DNA of 9,832 bases. It comes from Spartobacteria bacterium. Its GTDB lineage: Bacteria > Verrucomicrobiota > Verrucomicrobiae > Chthoniobacterales > UBA6821. The DNA lies in the NCBI GenBank assembly GCA_003136515.1, contig PLEU01000083.1:15041-24872 (forward strand), in the 5' to 3' direction. How positions within the stretch are numbered: the stretch's first letter is position 1; the number at the start of each line of letters is the position of its first letter. The translations under genes and the position numbers were made by a program. The notes beneath the pieces were generated by a model that did not search any database, was not told the origin of the DNA, and saw nothing but the letters and a program-made list of their open reading frames with translations. Positions 1 through 6,926 of the stretch are shown in pieces.

Positions 1-821
1 CAGCAATTAGGGAAGCCGCACTTATTGGGGGCACGGCAGTGGTGATGACCTTTGATCGCCATCCCTCCTCATTGATACGTCCGGAACAGGCTCCGAAGTT
101 GCTCACGCGCAATAGCACAAAGCTCGCCCTCCTGGAACAGATGGGTGTTCCAGTAGTGCTTTTCCTGAAATTCAACGAGATCCTGGCCGCTATGCCCGCC
201 GAAGAGTTTATCACGAGCCTCGCCTCTTCCGCCAAGATACTCAGCATGATTTGCGTAGGCTCTCAATGGTCCTTTGGAAGAGGTGGGAAAGGAAACATTC
301 CCCTGCTCAAAACATTTGGAGAAAAATTCGGATTCTCAGTTGCTGAAATTGGACCAGTGGAAGCCGGAGGAAGGCCTATCAGCAGCACCCGCATCCGTGA
401 GGCAATCGCCACAGGAGACTTTCAGGAGGCGGTAGAATGTCTCGGAAGAAATTACCGGCTCTGCGGCGTGGTGGTCACCGGCGCCGGATTGGGTGCAAAA
501 ATCGGCTTTCCCACGGCCAACCTCGATGTCACTGGAATGCAACTCCCTCCGGATGGCGTCTATGCAGTACGGCTTTGCGAAAGGGCACGGAATTTTACAG
601 GCGTGGCCAATATTGGGATACGTCCTACAATCAATCCGAGTACTGTGAAGCGCACCGTTGAAGTCCATATCTTCGACATCTCCGAAAATCTGGTGGGTAA
701 GGAACTTAGCATCGAATTCATCCAATATCTGCGTGGCGAACAGAGATTTCCCGATCTCGCCGCCCTAACGTCTCAGATCTCGAAGGATTGCGAGAAGGCG
801 AAACAGGTGGTATTAAGATAA
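1..821 (+). CDS. ribF: Bifunctional riboflavin kinase / FAD synthetase (5' end outside window)
   Basis: Makes FMN from riboflavin and ATP, then FAD from FMN and ATP, in the cytoplasm. The reading frame is open from the first codon of the window (GCA at base 3), and the residues before the ATG at 39 already match the family (VVMTFDRHP, cf. the usual TFDPHP). The first ~40 residues, with the nucleotide-binding start of the FAD synthetase domain, therefore lie upstream of the window and the ATG at 39 is internal. Visible N-domain motifs are FGRGGKGN and ISSTRIREA. The C-terminal flavokinase domain begins near GRNYRLCGVV and shows GFPTANL, the GVYAV block, GVANIGIRPT and YLRGEQRFPDL near the end. 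The stop is TAA at 819-821. The next gene starts 18 nt downstream on the same strand but has a very different base composition. Identification is firm. Confidence 0.96.
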   Translation, partial: AIREAALIGGTAVVMTFDRHPSSLIRPEQAPKLLTRNSTKLALLEQMGVPVVLFLKFNEILAAMPAEEFITSLASSAKILSMICVGSQWSFGRGGKGNIPLLKTFGEKFGFSVAEIGPVEAGGRPISSTRIREAIATGDFQEAVECLGRNYRLCGVVVTGAGLGAKIGFPTANLDVTGMQLPPDGVYAVRLCERARNFTGVANIGIRPTINPSTVKRTVEVHIFDISENLVGKELSIEFIQYLRGEQRFPDLAALTSQISKDCEKAKQVVLR

Positions 822-839
822 TGCTAACAAGGTAGCTAC

Positions 840-2081
840 ATGAAATCTTCCACAACTATCAGGAGGCTAGATCGCTACATAGGATCATTTTTATGTTCAA
901 TTCTTTCGTTGATTAATCTCATTAAGGCACCAAGGAATCCTGATAAAAATGTCAGTAATATTCTCCTTATTGAACTGTTTGAAATGGGGGCGTCTATCAT
1001 GGCTTATCCCTCCATTCACTATATAAGACATAATTTTCCGAATGCAAATATCTACATTCTAACAACAGAAAGTATCAAAGCTTCATGGCTTAAGATTAAT
1101 GGGATCGACAATCAAAATGTCTTCGCTCTAGAGGAAAGAAATATTATTATTTTTCTGCTTTCATTCCTTAATAACATCAAATTAATTAATAAAAAAAATA
1201 TTGATGTAATTATTGATTTTGAGCTTTTCTACAGAATAACAGCGATATTTAGTTTTTTTGTTAAGGCGAAATTCAAGGTAGGTTTTCACCGTTATAATCT
1301 TGAAGGTTTATATCGCGGATCAATTTATAATTTCCGATGTCATTTCAATCAAAATTCGCATATTTCAAGAAATTTTCTTGCGCTTACAAAGACAGTTTTG
1401 ACATTTTCAGAAGATTATCCCGACTATAAGAACTCGATTGATTTATCAGAACTGACATTTGGTGGTTATCAATCTGATCCTTTGATTTTAGAGCATCTCG
1501 AAAAAGAGACGCAAATTTCTCTGGATATCCCCTATATTGCAATTTCTCCTGATGTTGGGCCTAATCTTGCATGCAGAAACTATCCCGTGGATAAGTTGGT
1601 TTCCGTTATCAATAAGTTGTTAGTAACATATCCCAGTCACAATATATTTCTTATCGGGACAAAAGAAAATATCCCTGTCTGCGAAACCATTATTGATACA
1701 GTATCGAATGAAAGATTACGGAATCTTGCTGGGAAAACTTCGATGGATGAACTTTTTGAAGTGCTTTTAAAAGCCAAACTCTTAATCAGCAATGATAATG
1801 GTCCGGTGCATTTTGCGACACTGACGAACACTCCAACACTGGCTCTTTATAGCACGGATTCTCCGTTTGTTTACGGCTCACTTGGAAGATGTGTTATTCT
1901 CTATAGCTTCTATCAGTGCAGTCCCTGCATCATGGCCTATAACCATAAAAATTCGCTTTGTAAGGATAACAAATGCTTGCAAGCAATTGCGCCCGAAAGC
2001 GTGGCTGAGTTCGCTGTAAAAATACTTAATAATAATGTAACTTATAGAACAATTAATAACGAACACCCGTATCTCTTGTGA
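840..2081 (+). CDS. Glycosyltransferase family 9 (heptosyltransferase-like), AT-rich
   Basis: A GT-B glycosyltransferase of the ADP-heptose:LPS heptosyltransferase (GT9) family, 413 aa, probably cytoplasmic or membrane-associated and adding a sugar to LPS core or another surface glycan. Seen: an N-terminal R-x-x-D-R-x-x-G stretch (8-15) with a hydrophobic segment; the first Rossmann strand NILLIEL (40-46) followed by EMGASIMAYPSI (48-59); the C-domain entry YIAISPDVGP (232-241); the GT9 signature NDNGPVHFA (318-326); and a four-Cys tail (Cys360, 363, 374, 379) followed by IAPESV, as in many GT9 proteins. The position of the catalytic Asp of E. coli WaaC (SMGD) is Ala51 here. An AAGG Shine-Dalgarno-like box (829-832) supports the ATG at 840. 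The gene is far richer in A+T than its neighbours (8 G/C of 60 in 1141-1200), suggesting lateral acquisition. Acceptor and donor sugars cannot be assigned. Confidence 0.88.
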   Translation: MKSSTTIRRLDRYIGSFLCSILSLINLIKAPRNPDKNVSNILLIELFEMGASIMAYPSIHYIRHNFPNANIYILTTESIKASWLKINGIDNQNVFALEERNIIIFLLSFLNNIKLINKKNIDVIIDFELFYRITAIFSFFVKAKFKVGFHRYNLEGLYRGSIYNFRCHFNQNSHISRNFLALTKTVLTFSEDYPDYKNSIDLSELTFGGYQSDPLILEHLEKETQISLDIPYIAISPDVGPNLACRNYPVDKLVSVINKLLVTYPSHNIFLIGTKENIPVCETIIDTVSNERLRNLAGKTSMDELFEVLLKAKLLISNDNGPVHFATLTNTPTLALYSTDSPFVYGSLGRCVILYSFYQCSPCIMAYNHKNSLCKDNKCLQAIAPESVAEFAVKILNNNVTYRTINNEHPYLL

Positions 2082-2087
2082 TGGGAC

Positions 2088-3032
2088 TCAGTATTTGGAG
2101 CCTGTAGCCTCACTTAATGCGACCTTCATTATTTCCAGAGGCGCACTTTCATCAAACCAAATTTTGTAAGCCATCGCCCCCTGTTGGAGGAGCATTGAAA
2201 GTCCATTGGCGTTTTTGGCTCCCACTGCTTCAGCCTGTCGGATCAGTGCAGATTTTCCTCCGCTATACACGGTGTCATAGACGTAGTGTTCCCTTGTTAG
2301 CAGACCATCCGGCAACGGTGAGAGATCGGATTCCTTCATCCCGAGAGGCGTGGCGTTAACGACGAGATCAACGGACGAAAGGGCATTTTCTAGAGCTTCC
2401 GGTATAAGGGAGATTGGGGTGATGATTTTCCCAAGACTCTCTTCGATTTGTTCTGAGAGAATTTCGGCTTTTTCTAGAGTGCGATTTGCCACGAAAATTT
2501 GAGGACACCCCTCGAGGGCGCACTGCACGCTGATGGCTCTTCCAGCCCCGCCGCCTCCACCTAGTATAAGAACACGTTGTTCATGGAGCTTTAATTGCAG
2601 CGTCTCTTGGAGTGCAGCAGCGAAGCCCGGTCCATCAGTGTTATGCCCGTGGAGTTTTCCACCGATTACAGCGATGGTGTTGATGGAGCCCATGAGTCGA
2701 GACTGATCCGTAATTTCATCTACGAATTCAAAAGCTGCCTGTTTATGGGGGATAGTCAGATTGGTTCCTATAAAACCAGCTTCTGCGAGGTCTGCTAGCG
2801 CATGACCAAGTTCCTCTGTCGTGACGAGAATGCGGACGTACTGAAATTCATGGGCCTGCGCTTCCAGTGCCGCATTGTGCATCTGAGGTGAGAGGGAGTG
2901 AGAAACCGGATCACCAAAAACGGCAAGCCGTGCAGGGTAGGGACTTCCATCCCGCGTCAGTTCCCGAAAAATTTGTCCACCATTGGCGAGATCAGCCGCC
3001 GGATAGACGACGGAGTTTTCAGAATAAGCCAT
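2088..3032 (-). CDS. aroE: Shikimate dehydrogenase (NADP+)
   Basis: Reduces 3-dehydroshikimate to shikimate in the chorismate pathway (cytoplasm). 314 aa. Seen: the shikimate-binding motif SHSLSPQMHNAAL (44-56), NLTIPHK with the catalytic Lys97, GHNTDGPGF with the partner Asp133, the Rossmann loop GGGGGAGRA (158-166), the NADP-selective NRT (183-185), VVNATPLGM (224-232) and NGLSMLLQQG (276-285). The usual Y-x-P-x-x-T segment is YSGGKSALI (256-264), so the Pro and Thr are replaced. About 33 residues precede the first conserved strand (RLAVFGDP), longer than E. coli AroE (272 aa in total). The ATG at 3032 lies 4 nt after the gltX stop and has only a weak upstream AGG, so it is probably translationally coupled to gltX. 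It converges on the GT9 gene with 6 nt between stops. Confidence 0.96.
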   Translation of the reverse strand: MAYSENSVVYPAADLANGGQIFRELTRDGSPYPARLAVFGDPVSHSLSPQMHNAALEAQAHEFQYVRILVTTEELGHALADLAEAGFIGTNLTIPHKQAAFEFVDEITDQSRLMGSINTIAVIGGKLHGHNTDGPGFAAALQETLQLKLHEQRVLILGGGGGAGRAISVQCALEGCPQIFVANRTLEKAEILSEQIEESLGKIITPISLIPEALENALSSVDLVVNATPLGMKESDLSPLPDGLLTREHYVYDTVYSGGKSALIRQAEAVGAKNANGLSMLLQQGAMAYKIWFDESAPLEIMKVALSEATGSKY

Positions 3033-3036
3033 GCGG

Positions 3037-4380
3037 TTACTCGATGGCCTTGATGGCTCCTGCGGTAAAGCGGATCAGCGTGCGCTCACATCCGAGAATT
3101 TCCAGCATCTCGTAAAGGCCAGGTCCGACACTGCGTCCGCTGACGGCGACTCGGGCGGGATGGACGAGCTCACCCGTCTTGATGCCCAGCTTGGCAGCGG
3201 TTTCCTTGAGAGTGGTTTCCAGTATGGCGGCATCCCATGTCGTGAGTGAGGCGAAGGCCTCGGAGAGTGCACTTAGGCGCTTGGCAGCTTCAGATCCACT
3301 GTCGGTTCCCTTCAGGCTCTTCGCCACTGCTGCATCATCATACGGAAACTCCTCGGTAAAGAAGGGGAGGGCCCATTCGGGGAGATCTTTGAGGAGCTTT
3401 ACCTTGGGCTTCATGATAGCCAAGACCTTTTCGAGCGATTCCCTGTCGGGCCAAGTGATTCCGGCCTTTTGAAGAAATGGGATCGCCAGATCAGTATAGC
3501 GGGCAAGGTCCATCTGGAGGAGATACTGACCGTTGAGCCAAAAGCACTTATCGAGATCGAATGCGGCATTGCGCCGATTAACCTGATTTAGTTCAAAGAG
3601 AGATATGACCTCTTCGATGGAGATGATCTCGCGGTTTTCCTTGGGAGACCAGCCGAGCAGACAGAGGTAATTGCGAACGGCCTCAGGCGCGTATCCACCA
3701 GCGGGATAAGTTCCGAGTGCTGCTCCTTCGTCGCGCTTGCTCATCTTGCTTCCATCTCGGTTGAGTATCAGCGGCATGTGGGCAAAACGCGGAGGTTCGG
3801 CTCCGAGCGCGCGATAGAGTTCCACATGCTTGGGTGTGTTGGAGAGATGATCCTCTCCCCGTATCACATGGCTGATCTTCATGGTGATGTCATCAACGAC
3901 ATTGACGAAGTGAAAAATCCATGAGCCGTCCGGGCGGCGCAGGGTGAGATCCGGATGAGTACCTGGGTTGGTAAGGTCAAATTCAATCCTCCCACAAATT
4001 TCATCCTCAACGACCACCTTCTCGCGGAGAGAACGGAAGCGAATCGCACCGTTGTCCTCATAAAGATGTCCTAATTTCTTCAGACGACTCAAGTAATCCT
4101 CGTAAATTGAATTTCGTTCGCTCTGATAGTAAGGGCCGAAATCACCACCCTTTTCAGGCCCCTCATCCCAATCGATACCCAGCCAGCGGAGCCCATCGAG
4201 AATGACCTGCCTCGCCTCCTCGGTATTGCGACTCTGATCGGTATCCTCGACCCTGAGCACAAAGCAGCCTCCATGCTTGCGGGCATAGATCCAGTTGAAA
4301 AGTGCTGTGCGGGCTCCCCCGACATGAAGCAGGCCGGTGGGGGAGGGGGCAAATCGGGTGCGGACAGGGCGGTCAGACAT
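3037..4380 (-). CDS. gltX: Glutamyl-tRNA synthetase, compact zinc-module-less form
   Basis: Class I synthetase that charges tRNA-Glu with glutamate. 447 aa, versus 471 in E. coli. Seen: RFAPSPTGLLHVGGART (9-25, containing the HIGH-like HVGG), ATP-site RVEDTD (43-48), HVIRGEDHLSNTPKHVELY (171-189), KMSKR (212-216), then the C-terminal anticodon-binding half. The segment where many GluRS carry a C-x-C...C zinc module after 'Y-x-C-F-C' is absent: GHLYEDN (104-110) runs straight into GAIRFRSLREK, and only one Cys (129) remains nearby. Several bacterial GluRS lack zinc, so function is expected to be intact. Whether it is discriminating or also charges tRNA-Gln cannot be read by eye. The ATG at 4380 has no Shine-Dalgarno; it is first in a gltX-aroE unit. 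Confidence 0.97.
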   Translation of the reverse strand: MSDRPVRTRFAPSPTGLLHVGGARTALFNWIYARKHGGCFVLRVEDTDQSRNTEEARQVILDGLRWLGIDWDEGPEKGGDFGPYYQSERNSIYEDYLSRLKKLGHLYEDNGAIRFRSLREKVVVEDEICGRIEFDLTNPGTHPDLTLRRPDGSWIFHFVNVVDDITMKISHVIRGEDHLSNTPKHVELYRALGAEPPRFAHMPLILNRDGSKMSKRDEGAALGTYPAGGYAPEAVRNYLCLLGWSPKENREIISIEEVISLFELNQVNRRNAAFDLDKCFWLNGQYLLQMDLARYTDLAIPFLQKAGITWPDRESLEKVLAIMKPKVKLLKDLPEWALPFFTEEFPYDDAAVAKSLKGTDSGSEAAKRLSALSEAFASLTTWDAAILETTLKETAAKLGIKTGELVHPARVAVSGRSVGPGLYEMLEILGCERTLIRFTAGAIKAIE

Positions 4381-4459
4381 TCAGTAAGGAGAATTCATTT
4401 ACGCGTTCAACTCAAGCGCGTAGGGTTAATGGCTCACAAAAACACTATTATTTCATCCC
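4381..4459. promoter_or_regulatory. Divergent intergenic region between gltX and yqeY
   Basis: 79 nt separate the divergent ATG codons of gltX (-) and yqeY (+), so promoters for both transcription units must lie here or inside the genes. The best -10-like element I see on the plus strand is GTTAAT at 4425-4430 (4 of 6 consensus positions), without a matching -35 box at the usual spacing. No convincing minus-strand sigma-70 promoter is visible. Neither start has a Shine-Dalgarno sequence: a TAAGGAG at 4385-4391 is on the plus strand but has no ATG, GTG or TTG within range. No clear operator palindrome was seen. Confidence 0.35.
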
Positions 4460-4912
4460 ATGACACTCGCCGAACGTATCGACAACGACCTAAAGGAAGC
4501 CATGAAAGCGCGTGATGCTGCGCGTCTTAGCACGCTCCGCATGGCCAAGTCTGCCCTCAAATATGCGGCTATCGAAAAAAGTGGTGCTGATGCCGTGATT
4601 GACGATGAGATCGTCACTACGGTGCTTCGCAAACAGATCAAGCAGAGAGAGGATGCCGCAGCTGGATTTGATCAGGGGGGGCGTCCTGAATTGGCAGCCA
4701 AGGAACGCGAAGAAATTATCTTGCTGGCAACCTATTTGCCGAAGGCCCTCTCTCCCGAGGAGGTATCCGCAATTGTCAGGGAGTCAATCGCCGAGGTCGG
4801 GGCGACTTCAAAGGCTCAAATGGGCGCTGTCATGAAAGTAGCCCAGGCAAAGTCTGAGGGACGTGCTGATGGGAAAACACTCAGTACAGAGGTGCAGAAG
4901 CTACTTTTGTAG
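4460..4912 (+). CDS. yqeY: GatB/YqeY domain protein
   Basis: A 150-aa helical protein of the YqeY family, related to the C-terminal tail of GatB, the subunit of the tRNA-dependent amidotransferase that binds the tRNA. The role of free-standing YqeY is not well defined; a tRNA- or aminoacylation-related role is inferred from the homology. Seen across its full length: LRMAKSALKYAAIEK (26-40), TVLRKQIKQREDAAAGF (54-70), AKEREEIILLATYLPKALSPEEV (80-102) and the ending GADGK-like GRADGKTLSTEVQKLL. The length equals the usual ~148-150 aa. The ATG at 4460 lacks a Shine-Dalgarno sequence. It heads an operon with ispD 2 nt downstream and is divergent from gltX, so a glutamate-tRNA gene sits directly opposite. 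Confidence 0.95.
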   Translation: MTLAERIDNDLKEAMKARDAARLSTLRMAKSALKYAAIEKSGADAVIDDEIVTTVLRKQIKQREDAAAGFDQGGRPELAAKEREEIILLATYLPKALSPEEVSAIVRESIAEVGATSKAQMGAVMKVAQAKSEGRADGKTLSTEVQKLLL

Positions 4913-4914
4913 CA

Positions 4915-5655
4915 GTGCAACAAGCCGATCAACCCATGCCGAAAGCCGACGTAAATCCGCCCAACGAATATCCAGAATCTGCTGCCGTGATCGTGGGAGG
5001 TGGCTTGGGAATCCGGTTTGGCGGGGATAAACTCTCGATTTCACTCGCTGGAAAGCCCCTGTTAGCCTGGTCATTGGAAGCCTTTCGGGCGACGCCCGCC
5101 ATCAGTAGCATAGTGATTGTTGTTCCGGCCGGGAGCGAAGAGAAATTCCGCGAGATCGGCCGAGAGGCGGGCATCTCCAAACTTCCCGCCGTAGTATCGG
5201 GTGGAGCAGAGCGGCATGAATCGGTACTGAGAGGACTCAATGCCTTGCCCTCAACTATTGAACTTGTAGCCATCCACGATGCTGCCCGACCCCTTGTCAC
5301 TCCCGATCTGATCATGCGTTGCTTGGGTGTGGCTATCGAAGTCGGTGCTGCCGCTGCTGCCGCCCCCGTCACCGATACACTCCATGAGTCAGACCAGGAG
5401 AAGTGCGCTGCTCGAACCGTGGATCGCACCGCTCTCTGGGCCATGCAGACGCCGCAGGTCTTCCGCCTGGCACCGCTTCTAAGGCTGCTGGAGAATATCG
5501 GAGACAGAAAGCCAACCGATGAAGTCTCACTTGTTCTGGCTGCCGGATGGCGTGTGCCGTTCGTCGAATCTCTAAAACCAAACTTCAAGGTCACCTGGCC
5601 TGAAGACGTAGCTCTCCAAGAAGCTTTTTTGAAAATCCGCATTTCCCATTCTTGA
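4915..5655 (+). CDS. ispD: 2-C-methyl-D-erythritol 4-phosphate cytidylyltransferase
   Basis: Third step of the MEP isoprenoid pathway: MEP + CTP to CDP-methylerythritol + PPi. 246 aa from a GTG start. Seen: the nucleotide loop VGGGLGIRFGGDKL (27-40, with Arg34 and Lys39), GGAERHESVLRGL (96-108), IHDAARP (120-126), APVTDTLHE (150-158), the segment RTALWAMQTPQVFR (171-184), TDEVSLV (201-207) and PEDVALQ (229-235). The Arg-to-Lys spacing in the first loop is 2 residues shorter than in E. coli IspD, with D-K-L in place of P-K-Q, a variant I know from other bacteria. The start is uncertain: the GTG at 4915 lies 2 nt after the yqeY stop, while the in-frame ATG at 4936 (residue 8) is also before any conserved residue. 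Neither has a clear ribosome-binding site. The end overlaps the next gene by 4 nt. Confidence 0.96.
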   Translation: MQQADQPMPKADVNPPNEYPESAAVIVGGGLGIRFGGDKLSISLAGKPLLAWSLEAFRATPAISSIVIVVPAGSEEKFREIGREAGISKLPAVVSGGAERHESVLRGLNALPSTIELVAIHDAARPLVTPDLIMRCLGVAIEVGAAAAAAPVTDTLHESDQEKCAARTVDRTALWAMQTPQVFRLAPLLRLLENIGDRKPTDEVSLVLAAGWRVPFVESLKPNFKVTWPEDVALQEAFLKIRISHS

Positions 5656-6920
5656 ACGCAAAAATTTCAACTCTTCCGAATGGACTCCGTGTGGCAAGTC
5701 GTGCCATGCCTTCCTCTCAGACCGTAGCCGTCGGGATCTGGTGTGCGGTGGGGGCGCGTCATGAGACCGCCCGCCTGAGCGGAGTATCCCATTTTGTGGA
5801 ACATCTGCTCTTCAAGGGAACACGGAATCGGACGGCGAGGCAGATCAGTGAGGAAATCGAGGGTGTGGGAGGAGATTTGAACGCCTTCACCGCCGAAGAG
5901 CGCACCTGTTACTACGCAGCGGCTTCAGCCGATCATTTTCCCCGGGTTGCCGGTGTTCTTGCCGACATGTATTGCCACTCCCTTTTTGACTCCGCCGAGA
6001 TTGAACGGGAGCGGGGTGTCATAGTTGAAGAGATAGAAATGGTGCGCGACGAGCCCGCCCAGTATGTCCTTGAAATCCTGAGTGCGGAGACATGGAAAGG
6101 CCATGCCCTAGGGCGTCCGATCACCGGAACGAAAAAGAGCCTTGCCGCCATCACTAGGAGGGATCTCATCGACCATTTACGAAATAATTATCAAGCGGAT
6201 AGGACGATCTTCACCGCCGCCGGAGCTGTTGAGCATGACGAGGTTGTGGAGATCGCTAGCAAGTTGCTGGGCAGGCTTCCGAAAAAATCGCTCGCGCATT
6301 CCTTCAGGCCGCCCGTTCCTCCAACATCCCCCCGTATATTTATCGAATCCCGCGAAAGTCAGCAGAGCCAAGTGGCGCTTGCTTTTCATGCCATGGGATA
6401 TTCTGACCACCGACGGCATGCAGCTACACTGTTCAATGTGATTCTGGGGGGGAACATGAGTTCTCGCCTCTTCCAAGAGCTACGCGAACGTCGCGGTCTC
6501 TGCTATTCGATCAGTTCCTCTCTCTCGACTTACTCCGATGCAGGGTCATTTGATATATCAGTCGGTCTGGATGGAGGCAACGTTGTCAAGGCGCTGAAGC
6601 TTATCCTTAAAGAGTGCCGCCGCATGGCAGAAAAGGCTCCCTCCGTTGCCGAGCTTCGCAGGGCATGTGACTATACGATCGGCACCAGCAGGATGGCCTT
6701 GGAGCGGGCGGCTACGCAGAATTATCGCCTGGGGAGTTCCCTGTTAAGTCATGGAAATATCATTCCGCCTGAGGAGGTCTATGCCACGCTTGCCAGGGTG
6801 ACAGTTGATCAAATACAGGCGGTAGCGCGGCAGATTCTCAAAAATCAGTCGATGAGTCTTGCAATGGTGGGACAGGGGCCTTCTAAAGCAGAACTTTTGG
6901 CCCTCACTAGGGCGGCGTAG
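5652..6920 (+). CDS. M16 family zinc metallopeptidase (processing-peptidase-like)
   Basis: A 422-aa single-unit M16B peptidase resembling the mitochondrial processing peptidase beta subunit and bacterial YmxG/PepR-type proteins. Seen: the inverted zinc motif HFVEH (47-51), the third ligand Glu127 in VIVEEIEM at the expected distance (76 residues after His51), the catalytic-domain block GVGGDLNAFTAEERTCYYA (71-89), and the second half-domain motif ELRERRGLCYSISSSLSTYSDAG (276-298). All zinc ligands are present, so it should be active rather than an inactive partner. No signal peptide is seen, hence probably cytoplasmic. Its start is TTG at 5652, sharing TTGA with the ispD stop; the first ATG in frame (5706) would remove the first beta strand, so TTG is preferred. 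The substrate is unknown. It converges on folD with 6 nt between stops. Confidence 0.93.
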   Translation: MNAKISTLPNGLRVASRAMPSSQTVAVGIWCAVGARHETARLSGVSHFVEHLLFKGTRNRTARQISEEIEGVGGDLNAFTAEERTCYYAAASADHFPRVAGVLADMYCHSLFDSAEIERERGVIVEEIEMVRDEPAQYVLEILSAETWKGHALGRPITGTKKSLAAITRRDLIDHLRNNYQADRTIFTAAGAVEHDEVVEIASKLLGRLPKKSLAHSFRPPVPPTSPRIFIESRESQQSQVALAFHAMGYSDHRRHAATLFNVILGGNMSSRLFQELRERRGLCYSISSSLSTYSDAGSFDISVGLDGGNVVKALKLILKECRRMAEKAPSVAELRRACDYTIGTSRMALERAATQNYRLGSSLLSHGNIIPPEEVYATLARVTVDQIQAVARQILKNQSMSLAMVGQGPSKAELLALTRAA

Positions 6921-6926
6921 TGCTCG

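Noticed and set aside
39..41. ATG as the true start of ribF
   Set aside because: Residues before it in frame already match the family, and about 40 N-terminal residues with the nucleotide-binding loop would be missing.
336..725. 129-codon antisense open frame within ribF
   Set aside because: Shadow of the flavokinase domain; no motif and no start context.
4929..5642. 237-codon antisense open frame across ispD
   Set aside because: It covers almost exactly the ispD coding frame on the opposite strand; its translation is low-complexity Ser/Ala/Arg-rich with no recognisable motif, while ispD motifs are complete.
6905..6922. CACTA / TAGTG hairpin as a terminator
   Set aside because: A 5-bp stem with an 8-nt loop and no T-tract is expected by chance; kept only as a remark.
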